Program-made: the position numbers and the translations under genes
In this document: piece after piece, positions 31,422 to 43,500 of the stretch
Numbering within the stretch: position 1 is the stretch's first letter
Layout: each line of letters begins with the position of its first letter
NCBI GenBank assembly: GCA_002708905.1
Contig: PAPM01000024.1
Coordinates: 62,001-126,000 of the forward strand
Reading direction: 5' to 3'
Source: Pseudomonadales bacterium
Lineage (GTDB): Bacteria > Pseudomonadota > Gammaproteobacteria > Pseudomonadales > Ketobacteraceae
Length of the DNA stretch: 64,000 bases
Notes under the pieces: model-generated
Told to the model about the DNA's origin: nothing
The model's database searches: none
Seen by the model: only the letters and a program-made list of their open reading frames with translations

Positions 31422-31462
31422 GGGGCGGTAATGGTCCACTTTTGGCTCACCACAAAGAACGA

Positions 31463-31477
31463 TAAGAACAATTCTTA
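31463..31477. repeat. small palindrome upstream of NRPS4
   Basis: TAAGAA-CAA-TTCTTA is a perfect 6-bp inverted repeat with a 3-nt centre, 31 nt before the NRPS4 start in an 87-nt gap. It could be an operator half-site pair, but A/T-rich palindromes of this size also arise by chance. Confidence 0.3.
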
Positions 31478-31508
31478 CCAGGTAAAGTGACAGGAAAACT
31501 TTTGCTAT

Positions 31509-34500
31509 ATGAACGTGCTTGATCTGCTGACCAGCCTACGCAAAGCCAATATCCAGATTTCTCTGGTAGATGAGAAGCTGAAGATAAAGGCACCCAAAGG
31601 CGCTGTTACCCCTGAGATCAAGCAGCAACTCAGCGACGCTAAAGAAGAGATCATCGCGTTTTTGAAGGAGGCTGCTGCGCCAACCCAGGCAGCATCTTCA
31701 ATCCCGGTTGTTGATCGTAACGGCGAGCTGCCTCTTTCCTACACGCAAGCTGCGTTATGGACCCTGGACAGAATGAGTCCGGGTGGTATTGCCTATAATC
31801 TGCCGATGGCGTTCAAATTTTATGGCGGTTTGGATGCATCAATATTAGAGAGGGCTATACAGACCGTTATCCAGCGTCACGAAATTCTACGTTTGGTGGT
31901 GGCGGAAAATGAATCCGGGGAACCCGTGGCTGAGTTTGCTGAGGTAGCTCAGTACCAACTGCCGGTGCATGATCTGGTAGTGAATTCTGAAACCGAATAT
32001 GACTCGGAAATAAAAGCGGCCGTCGATCATTATGCGTTAAAACCCTTTGACCTCGCCGAAGGGCCGTTATATCGCTTTGATTTGGTGAAAATCGGGGGGG
32101 CGTTGGCAGAACCCCATGACCTGTTGGTGGTGTGCTTGCACCATATTATTTCTGACGGGTTATCGCAGAATCTTTTGGTCCGTGAAATAGCGATGCTGTA
32201 CGCGGCCTATGTTCAGGGAGCCCCGTCGCCGCTGCCTGCTTTGTCCATTCAATATGTGGATTACGCTGCCTGGCAACGTGAGCTGCTGACTGGCGACAAG
32301 CTGGAGCAGGAGATTGCCTTCTGGAAGCAGCAATTGCAGGGTGTTCCTTCACTGTTGGCGCTGCCCACCGACCGCCCCAGACCATTGATTCAAACCAGTC
32401 ATGGCGCCCGCTACCATTTTTCTGTACCGGCGGACTCAGCCAAACAGATTATCCAGTATACCCAGGAGCAGGGTTATACCGTTTTTATGGGGCTGATGGC
32501 GGCACTGCAAATGGTGTTGTCACGCCATGCAGGCCAAACCGATTTTTGTATTGGTATGCCCACGGCGGGCCGGCATCATAAGGAAGTTGAGAATCTGATT
32601 GGCTTCTTCGTCAATGGGGTGTTGGTGAGAGCTGACCTTAACGGTAACCTGACCTGGAAAACCCATCTTGCCAGGGTGAAGCAGCGGTTGCTGGATGTGC
32701 TGTCTCACCAGGAAACGCCGGCCCAGCTGATCATCGATCACCTGGATGTCCCCCGTAATCCCAGTTACCCGCCGCTGGCGCAAGTGGGATTCCAGTTGCA
32801 GAATTTCTCCGGTTCGGTACAGGCTGCCAGCGATGAAACGGCTATGCTGGACGCATTCCGCAAGATGACTAATCTGTCCATGGAGCCGGTCAAGCTGGAA
32901 GAAGCAGACTCCAAGTTTGACATGATCGTCAGCATTGCCCAGAACGATTCCGATCTCAGCGGATATGTGGAATACAACACGGATCTGTTTGACGAACACA
33001 CCATTGCCAGGCTCATGGCGCATTTTAATCAGGCAGTTGAGAGCCTGGTTAACGATGTGGATGAACGGCTTGATAATATTCCTTTGGATGGCCGCGATGA
33101 TCTTGCCGCTGAGTTGGGCCTGGCTGAAGGCGAAACATTGTGCCGCTTAACCACCACGCAAATGGCCTTTGTGCAGGATATCGAGCTTCGCCCCGAAACG
33201 CGGCAGTATGCAGTGGGCTTCCGTTATGAGATACCCAAGCAGGTGGATCATGGGGCGTTACAGGCTGCCATTAATCAGGTTATTCGATGTCATGAAGTGC
33301 TGAGAGCACGGTTCGTGCGTTGTGATCTGCCATGGGCGGATTCGGCCTACCAAGTGTTTCGTCCGGATTATACCGTCACTCTGGAGCGAATCGATCTTGG
33401 TGCCCGCGATGATGCAGCGGAATTTGTCGAGCATCACTTCGATAAGTGGTGTTACCGCGCACACGATATTTTTAACGACGAGTTGATTCGTTTCCAGCTC
33501 ATTGTCAGCGGTAACCGTAGCTGGCTGCTTTTGTCCTGCCACCATATCATCCTGGATGGGATGTCGGGGATGGCCATGTTGCGCAAGATTATCGCGGGAT
33601 ATGAAAGCCTGATCCGGGGAGAGTCGCTCCCGGTTTTCGAGAACCATTTTGTTGCCTATGTGGCTCGCCACCATGAAACCGTGGATGCAGACGAGGCCGT
33701 GGCATTTTGGCAGGAAAAGAGTGCTGAGGTTGCTCCGCTGGTGTTCTCAAATCCCACCGCTTGGCCGGCAAAGCGGGAGTATCAGATTCTCTCTCACGCA
33801 ATTGATGATTCACTATTAACCGAGATAAGCAGCTACTGCAGAAAACAAAAGAGCCACCCGAGCATCCTCTACCGTCTGGTTGCTGCTCTGATGATTCAGC
33901 AATACTGCCGTCCGGAAGCGGACTTTATATTGTGGGATATCCAGTCCGGCCGCTCGGCTGCAGAGGAAGCGTCCATCGGTGTCTTCTACCAGCAGGTCCC
34001 CTATATAATTCCTCTGGAGTTGTTGTCCGGTGACAACAAGGCCGGTGACTTCTTCGGGCAACAGCGCCGTTATCGACGAGAAATCAAAGACTTTACTCAT
34101 CTGTCCTTAGCGAAGCTCAATCAGCTGTTTCCAGCTGGTTCCTTAAGTTTCCAATACAACTATTTCAACTTTTTGGAGCCTGTGGAAATCGATGGGGTTT
34201 CCACCTTGCCTTATACCTTTTCATCCCATGTGGATAATACGGTTCAGGTATTCGTTAAGGATTATGGCGATTCACTTGAATTTGAACTTTGGTTTGATGG
34301 CCGGGTGTTTGTACCCCTTGATTTCCTGGCGCGTATGGAACAGGTTACCCGCCAGCTGATTGGAAAGCCGGATATCCCTCTTTCTGAGATTCGTTTCGAC
34401 CTGCTTGGAGAGCGTCGTCAGCTGGCTCAATGGAACGAAAACGAGCAGGCTCTCGACTACCGTAATATTGTCGAATGGTACCAGGACTCCGTAACCCGGC

Positions 34501-37500
34501 ATGCCGAACAAACGGCGTTGATACACGACACTACGGAATTAACCTATAGCCGGCTCGACTCTTTAGTTAATCAACTGGCAAACTGCCTGGTTGAGCAGGG
34601 CGTCGCTCCCCAGGATCGGGTAGGTGTTTTGCTGGGGCGCTCCCAATGGTCTGTCATATCGGTTCTGGCTGTTCTGAAAACCGGAGCGACTTACATTCCT
34701 ATTGAACCCTCGTATCCCTGTGAGCGGGTGGAATACATTCTTTCTGATTCCAAGGCCTCATTGTTGATTACCGAGTCTTGCCTGCAGGAGAAGGTAACCG
34801 GGTACGTGGGCAAGAAACTGGAGATTGATGATCTTTCTTCTGGGCTGCAAGTTTATAGCGATGCCTTTACGTTGCCTGATATCAAAGCGGACGATTCGAT
34901 CTACGCCATATACACTTCCGGCTCGACCGGCAAACCCAAAGGTGCGTTGGTTTCCCATATTGGCGAAGTTAATCTGCAGCAATGGTATACCTCACTTTGT
35001 GGTTTCGATGAAACTGATCGTACACTGATTATCAGTGCTTTCGGCTTTGACCTGACCCAGAAAAATCTGTTTGCGCCACTGTTGTGTGGTGGTGCAGTGG
35101 TTATCCCGAAGATGGATGAATTTGATGCGTCGGTTGTGGCGGCAGAAATCCATCGTCACCGCATTACCCACATCAACTGTGCGCCCAGTGCGCTCTATTC
35201 CATAGTGGAAGATTGTGATCAGCAGCGGGCCAGTGAATTGCAATCCCTACGCTGGGTGTTTCTGGGTGGTGAGCCCATTCGACTCTCCGCATTACATCAG
35301 TGGCTGCAGTTTCCCACTACCATGGCCCAGGTCGTCAATAGTTACGGACCCACAGAGTGCACGGATGTGGTGTCCTATCACGTACTGCATAACATCGCCT
35401 CTGAAAACACCTTGATTCCCATTGGCAAGCCCATCTGCAATACCGACCTCTATATTCTGGACAGCAACCTGTTGCCTACCCCAATGGGTGCAGTGGGTGA
35501 AATCTGCATTGGTGGTTTAGGCGTAGGTAAGGGCTATATCGGTCGAGACGACCTCAATACTGAAGTGTTTGTGAAGAGCCCGGTTCATCAGGAGATAATA
35601 TACAAAACCGGTGATTTGGGGCGTTTTATTCCTGACGGCAGTATCGAATACATTGGACGTAAGGATTTCCAGGTTAAGGTTCGCGGGCTGCGTATCGAAC
35701 TGGGAGAGGTGGAGACGGCTATCAAGTCTCTGCCGGATATGACCGACGCTGTGGTCCTGGTAAAAGACGACGCCCTGGTTGGTTATGGCTTAAATGCCAA
35801 TGGTTTAATGGTGCAGGACTGGCAGTCTCAATTGCGGTCAAAATTGCCCGACTACATGGTGCCGGCTCACCTGATTGTGCTTGAGCAATGGCCCCTAACC
35901 CCTAATGGCAAAATCGACCGCAAGGCGTTACCCGAACCCAGTGCGCTGGATTCAGGCCAGGAATACGTTGCTCCACGTAACGAGTTGGAAACCAGCATTG
36001 CCGAAATCTGGGCGCAGGTACTTAAGCTTGATCGCGTAGGTGTTGTGGAGAGCTTTTTCGATCTAGGTGGTCATTCACTGTTGGCAAACCAAATCGTCTC
36101 TCGCATTCGGAAGCTTTACAGTATTGAACTGCCTATTCGTGACCTGATGCTGTACCCCACGGTGGAGCAACTCGCCAACCGGGTGCTCAAAGCGCAGCGA
36201 TCCGAACAACTGGGAGAGATCGTACCTGTGCCTCGGGATCAACGCATCCCGTTATCGGCTTCCCAACAACGTCTGTGGCTGCTTGACCGGATTGAGCCGG
36301 GTAACCCAGCCTACCATGTGCCATCCGTGGTGACCGTAAAGGGCCCTATTCAACTGGATTTGATCCAGGCGGCATTTGCCCAGGTGGTCAACCGCAATGA
36401 AGGGCTGAGGGCGATTTTTCAGGAAGATGAAAACGGCCCTTACCAAACTTTTTTACGCGAATCAGACTGGCAACTGCAAGTAGTCGACGCCACCGGCTTC
36501 GACGCGGCTGCCGTTGAAAAACAAGTGGCCGCCCTGGTGCTTAAGCCCTTTGATCTCGAACAGGGTCCGTTGTTCCGGGCTGGAGTACTGAAGCGATCTG
36601 AGGAAGAGCACCTGCTGGTTGTGGTGTTGCATCATGTGGTCACTGATGGTTGGTCGAACGGATTGTTGGTACGTCAGCTGGGTGAAACCTATATACAACT
36701 GTTGTCTGGGAATACGCTGGTGCAGCCAGCTGCTTCAATACAGTATGCCGACTTTGCTGCCTGGCAACATCAATATCTGCAGGAGACCTTGGATGCAAAG
36801 ATGGCCTTCTGGAAACGTGCTCTTGATGAAGTTGCTGCGTTAGAACTGCCCCTGGATTTTCAACGGCCTTCCGTGCAGACGTTTGCCGGATCGAATATCA
36901 GCTTTACGCTACCCAAAACCGCCAGTGATGCATTGAACCAATTAGCCAATCGTTTTCAGGTGACGCCATTTATGGTGTTGTTGGCCGCCTATGGTGCGTT
37001 GTTGCAGCGCTACTCCGGCCAGGAACGCTTTGCTGTGGGCACGCCTGTGGCAGGGCGCGATCGTCCTGAGTTGGAGGAGGTCGTTGGCTTTTTCGTTAAT
37101 ACCGTGGCAATCCCTCTGTCACCGCAACCGCAACATTCGTTCTCAGAATTGCTGGAGCAGGTAAAAGACACTTCCCTGGGTTGTTTCGAGCATCAGGATA
37201 TACCTTTTGAGCAGATCGTCGAAGAACTCAATCCCCTTCGGGATATGAGCCGCTCACCGCTGTTTCAGGTTATGCTGGCTTATCAGGACATTCCTTTGGG
37301 CGAGGCCGGAGTCAATGCAGGACAATTAGGGAATCTTGCGCTGGAGCCTTATGATCTTGAGCTGAACACTGCAAAATTTGAACAGACTCTGACGTTGTGG
37401 CCGAGCGCTGACGGAATTTCCGGCTCATTAACTTATAACACGGATTTGTTCTCCAAGGCATCGGCCCAGCAGTTTGTTGCTCATTTTACTCGATTCTGCG

Positions 37501-40500
37501 AGCAGGCATTCGTACACCCCGAAACTGCACTGCATAAGGTCGATGTGTTGTCCGAGCAGGAAAGAGATCAACAGTTAATTATCTGGAACCAATCGCAGCA
37601 CGAGTACCGGGCAGATCGTGTTGAGAACCTGATTGCCGAGGCTGGATCAAAGTTTCCGGATGCCGTAGCGGTGAGTCAGGGCCACCAACAGTTAACCTAT
37701 CGCGTATTGCAAACCAGCTCTGACGCGGTGGCACAAACGCTAGTGAATTCCGGGATTAAGCGATCAGATTTTGTCGGCGTGGTGCTCGATCGTAATTTAC
37801 ACCTGATGTCCGTTATCCTGGGTGTAATGAAAAGTGGCGCAGTCTACGTGCCCATAGACGCTGCTTATCCAGAGGATCGGATTCGTTATATTTGTGAGCA
37901 ATCGGGTATTCAGACCGTTATTTCACTACCTCACCTGATTGAGAATCTGCCGGATGAGTTACAAATTTTGAATCTGGCGGATTTACCGCAGTGGTGTGAG
38001 ACGGAAACATCCATTCCATCTACAGAATATCTGGATGACGACCTCATCTATGTAATTTACACCAGTGGTTCCACCGGAAAACCCAAAGGAACAGGCGCCT
38101 ATCACCGCAGTGAAGCCAATTTGCTTTCCTGGTACACCGGTCAATTCAACATGACGGCCAATGACCGTGTGTTGCTGTTGAGTGCTATCGGTTTCGACCT
38201 CACTCAGAAAAATTTGTTTGCACCATTAACCTGTGGTGCCCGCCTGGTGGTGCCGGATTTCCAGGAATACGATCCGGCGCGGATTGTCGATGTCGTCGAA
38301 CAGGAAGAGATTACCTGGATCAATTGCGCCCCCAGTGCCTTCTATCCACTGGTTGATAATCCGGATGACTGGCACAGGTTGACCTCTCTTCGCTATGTGT
38401 TTCTCGGCGGGGAGCCCATTAACATGGGGCGGCTTGCCGGTTGGTTAATGCAATCAAGCTGCCAGCTGGTGAACAGTTATGGTCCGACCGAATGCGCGGA
38501 CATCGCTTCCTGGCATGCCATCGATCCGCAGACTGATATCGAAAAGCCGGCAATACCCATTGGACGGCCAAACTATAACGTCCAGTTGTACGTTTTGGGG
38601 GAGCATCAGGAACTGTTACCCAAGGGCGCCATTGGTGAACTGTGCATAGGCGGAGACGGTGTTGGCCCGGGCTACCTGAATCAGCCGGAGCTTACCGATC
38701 AGGTCTTCATTGAGAATCCCTTTAAGCCAGGCAGTAAACTGTATCGAACCGGTGACCGGGTGCGTTACCAGTCGGATGGCGCTGTCGTCTATCTTGGTCG
38801 CCGTGATCATCAGATTAAACTTCGCGGTTACCGGGTTGAAGCTGGCGAGATCCAGGCAGTCATTAACCGGCATGATCGGGTCAAAGAGTCCCTGGTGGAC
38901 GTACTCAAGAATCCGGCTGGTGTCGATCAGTTGGTGGCCTGGGTTGCCACTGACGTTGCTACGGACATTGCCACTGAAACCGCACCCCTGATATCAGATC
39001 TGAAGACTTTGGCCAGAACTCATCTGCCGAGCTTCATGGTGCCGGACTCATGGGTGGCCATATCTGCGTTTAAATTGACTGCCAATGGTAAGATCGACCG
39101 CAAAGCGCTGCCCAAGCCCGACTGGGCGGACCGGAGCGAAACCTATGTAGCGCCTCGTAACGAACTGGAAGTCGCGCTGGCTGAGATCTGGATGCAGGTC
39201 CTCCATCTGGATCAGATTGGCGTACATGATAATTTCTTTGAGCTGGGCGGGCATTCCCTGTTGGCGACGCAGGTGGCGTCCCGGGTCAGGTCAAAGCTGA
39301 ATTTGGCACTTCCCATTCGAGATCTGATGGCGCAGCCCACCATTGCAGAGCTGGCACCACGCCTGACTGCACTGGCGCTGGAAGATGAATTACCCCTGGT
39401 GGCTGTGGATCGTGGGCAACGGCTGCCTCTGTCTTTTGCGCAGCAGCGGTTGTGGTTGCTGGATAAGATCGATTCCGAGTCTCTTGCTTATACCGTACCT
39501 TCAATCATTCGGGTAAGAGGACCACTTAAACCTTCGATTCTGGAATCGGCACTGTCACAAGTGCTGAATCGCCATGAGGGGTTAAGAACTGTTTTCCATG
39601 AAGATGAAGAAGGACCCTATCAAGTCATTCTCGACGCCCAGGCATGGCCTTTACCTCTGGTAGATGTAGAGCATGAGGCGGGAACAACTGATACGTCTGC
39701 GATTCTGGCTGAGTGCAAGCGCCTCATGGCTATTGAATTGATGACGCCGTTTGATCTGGTCCAGGGGCCGTTGTTCCGCAGCAAATTATTCAAGCTGGCG
39801 GAAGATGATTATGTTTTCCTGGTGGCCATTCACCACGTGGTTACCGATGGCTGGTCCATGAATGTATTAATTCAGGATTTGGCCCAGGCCTATGTGCAGC
39901 TCGACCTCCATGACGAGGTGTTCTTTGACAGAATGCCGTTCCAGTACGCGGACTTTGCAGTATGGCAGAGAAACCGACTGGATAAATCGGAACAACAGCG
40001 GCTGCTTGATTACTGGAAGCAACAACTGGATGGGGTGGAACCGCTTAATCTACCACTGGATTTCCAGCGGCCGGCGGTACAAAGTTATCACGGCCACACC
40101 GTTCGCTTTGGTATCCCAAAGTCCACCCGTCAGGCCCTTCATGACCTGGCCGTAAAGAACAGTACCTCACTGTTTGCTTCCCTTCTAAGTGGATTCTTTA
40201 TCCTGTTGCGTCAGTATTCCGGGCAGAGTGATTTCTGCATAGGAACACCGGTGGCTGGGCGCGAACGGGCGGAGTTGGAGAAAGTGGTCGGCTTCTTCGT
40301 CAACACCCTGGCAATTCGAGCGGATGTGTCCGCCCGGGACAGCTTCAGTTCAGTACTCTATCGAGTCAAACATGCCGTGATGGATGGTCTTGCTCATCAG
40401 GAAATGCCTTTTGAGCAAATTGTGGAAGAGGTTGATCCAACACGGGATATGAGTCGCTCACCGATCTTCCAGGTAATGCTTGCTTATCAAAACCTGCCTC

Positions 40501-43500
40501 AGGAACAGCAGGCGCTGTCAGGTTCCGAAAATCTGGGTGATATCCAGCTGGAAGCGTTTGATCCCGGCGTGGATTCCAGCAAGTATGAGCTCACCATGAC
40601 TTTGTGGGAATCAGTGGACGGGCTGGGGGGATCGCTCCAGTACAATACGGATCTGTTCAAAACAGAGACCATCGATAGGATGGTCTCTCATTTCGTCTCG
40701 CTGCTCGAACAGGCGGCGGCTCAACCGGAAACACCAGTTTATCAACTGGACTTTCTGACAGAGGAGGAACGGGATCAGCAGTTGATCGAGTGGAATCTGA
40801 CGGAGGTGGACTATGACCGTGAAATCACCCTCGATCAGGCACTTTCAAAGGCACTGCAGCAACATGCTGAACAAATTGCTATCCGCTGCGGCTCTGAGTC
40901 GCTGACCTATCATCAGCTCGATCGTTACTCCAATAAAGTTGCCGCGTTGTTGCAACAAAAGGGCATCCGGGCGGGTGATAAAGTGGCGTTCTGTTTGGAT
41001 CGCAACTTGCACTTAATGACGGTTTTGATCGGCATCATCAAGGCCGGCGCAACCTATGTTCCACTGGACGCATCCTATCCAAAGCAACGGTTGAACTACA
41101 TACTGGAAAACGCTCAAGCCGGTGTGGTTCTGACACAACAACACTTGCGTTCAGCATTGCCGGATGCGGGTCAGGTGTTGGTGTGGGAAGAGCTGCTAAC
41201 CGATATCGACGCGCTGCCCGAAATGATAAACCCGGTTCAGGTGAGCCCCGAACAACTGCTTTACATGATCTTTACGTCAGGCTCAACCGGGAATCCCAAG
41301 GGAACCGGTGCTTACCATCGTTCTGAGATGAACCTGCTCAATTGGTATATAAGTGAATTTAATATGGTGGCATCCGATCGGGTGCTCCTGTTGTCTGCCG
41401 TTGGATTCGATCTGACCCAGAAAAACCTGTTTGCACCATTGTTGCAAGGCGCCAGCCTGATTGTTCCGGACTTTAATGAATTCGATGTCCAGAAGCTTAC
41501 CACTATCATCGACAACGAACGGGTTACCTGGCTGAATTGCGCGCCCAGCGCGTTCTATGCAATTCAGGATGAACCTGCGGATTGGCATAAGCTGGATACG
41601 TTGCGCCTTCTGTTCCTGGGTGGTGAGCCTATCAATGTCCCGCGTATTGCTGACTGGCTGAAGCATTCCCGCTGTCAGCTCATTAACAGCTACGGCCCGA
41701 CAGAATGCGCTGATATAGCAGCCTGGTATCCGGTTGATGTGGAGCGGGACTACAACGCTCCGGCTTTGCCTATTGGTCGTCCCAATTACAATGTGCAATT
41801 GTATGTGTTGGGGGATGAGCAGGAATTGTTGCCCACGGGAGCTATTGGGGAACTCTATATTGCAGGGGATGGCGTTGGCCCCGGTTATATCAATAATGCC
41901 GAACAGACGCAGGCAGCATTCCTGCCGAATCCCTACGCAAGGGCAACACAGATTTATAGAACCGGGGATCGGGTTCGTTACCGTACCGACGGTAACGTTG
42001 AATACCTAGGTCGACGGGATCATCAGATTAAATTGCGCGGATATCGCATTGAAGCGGGAGAGATCCAGTCTGTCATCAACCATGCCAGGAATGTCAAAGA
42101 CAGCCTGGTGGATGTGATTAAGGATGAAAACGGTATCCAGCGTCTGATTGCCTGGGTGGTGTTGGATGATCTACAGCAGGACTCCGATATGGCACTGAAA
42201 CAGGCATGCCATGATAAGCTTCCGGCTTTTATGGTGCCTGAACACTGGCTTTTGCTGTCTGAATTCCCGCTGACCCCCAATGGGAAAGTGGATCGCAAGG
42301 CACTGCCTAAGCCTCAAGTTCAGACTGATCATGAATATGTGGCTCCGCAGTCTGAGCAAGAAGCCGCTCTCAGCAAGTTGTGGGCAAGCATCCTGGGCGT
42401 TGATCAGGTTGGTGTAACCGATAACTTCTTTAACCTCGGCGGTCAGTCTTTGCTGGCCACCCGCTTGGTGAGTAGAATGTCACGTACGCTGGGTGTTTCC
42501 ATCCAGGTCAGGCAGCTTTTTGAAAATCCCAGCATCCGTTCTTTGTTACGACACCTGGAACACCAATCGAGTATTTTAGATCGACCCGCCATATCGAAAC
42601 GCCCCAACCCGGATCACGCCCCGCTGTCGTTTGGCCAGCAGAGACTGTGGTTCTTTGAGCAGATGAATCCGGGTACTCAGGCGAATAACATGCCGGTCGC
42701 CATCCGCGTCAAAGGGCATCTGGATTATGCGGTTCTGGAAAAGGCGTTTGTCGAGCTGATTCGCCGTCACGAGTCCTTACGTACCTGTTTTGCCACTGAT
42801 GATTCCGGCAATCCAGTCCAGATTATTCAGCAGAAAGTCGACTTCCGATTAAGTCAGGTGGATCTTTCCGATCTTGCGCCTCAAGCACGGGAAGATCAGC
42901 TTGGTTCTTTACTGGTGAGCAACAGCAACACGCCGATCTCTCTGCATCAAGCACCGCTGATTCGTGCCAGTATTGTTAGAACTGCAGCGAACCCACAAGA
43001 GCAGACTTTATTGCTGTGCATGCACCACATTGTTTCCGATGGTGCCTCCCAGGTAGTTCTGTTCCGGGAGCTTATGACCCTTTATATCGCCTATCTTTCC
43101 GGTCAACCCTCACCGCTACCTGAACTCAGAATCCAGTACCCGGATTTTGCCTACTGGCAACGGCGGTGGTTGGATGAACAATCGATGTCGCAGCAGCTCA
43201 GTTACTGGAAACAGCAACTACAGGGCGCACCGGCATTATTGGATTTACCTTTGGATAAGCCCAGGCCCAAGGTGCAAACGACCCATGGCGCCACAGTCAG
43301 TGCGGTATTCCCGTCGCCTCTGACAGAGAAACTTCGCAAAACCTGCGAGGAGAAGGGTGTTACGCCGTTTATGGCCACCTTACTGGCTTGGCAGGTTTTG
43401 TTAAGCCGGTTCAGCGGGCAGAAGGATATCCTGGTGGGTGTGCCTACTCTGGGGCGACACACGCCGGAGCTGGAAAACGTCATCGGTTTCTTCATACAGA

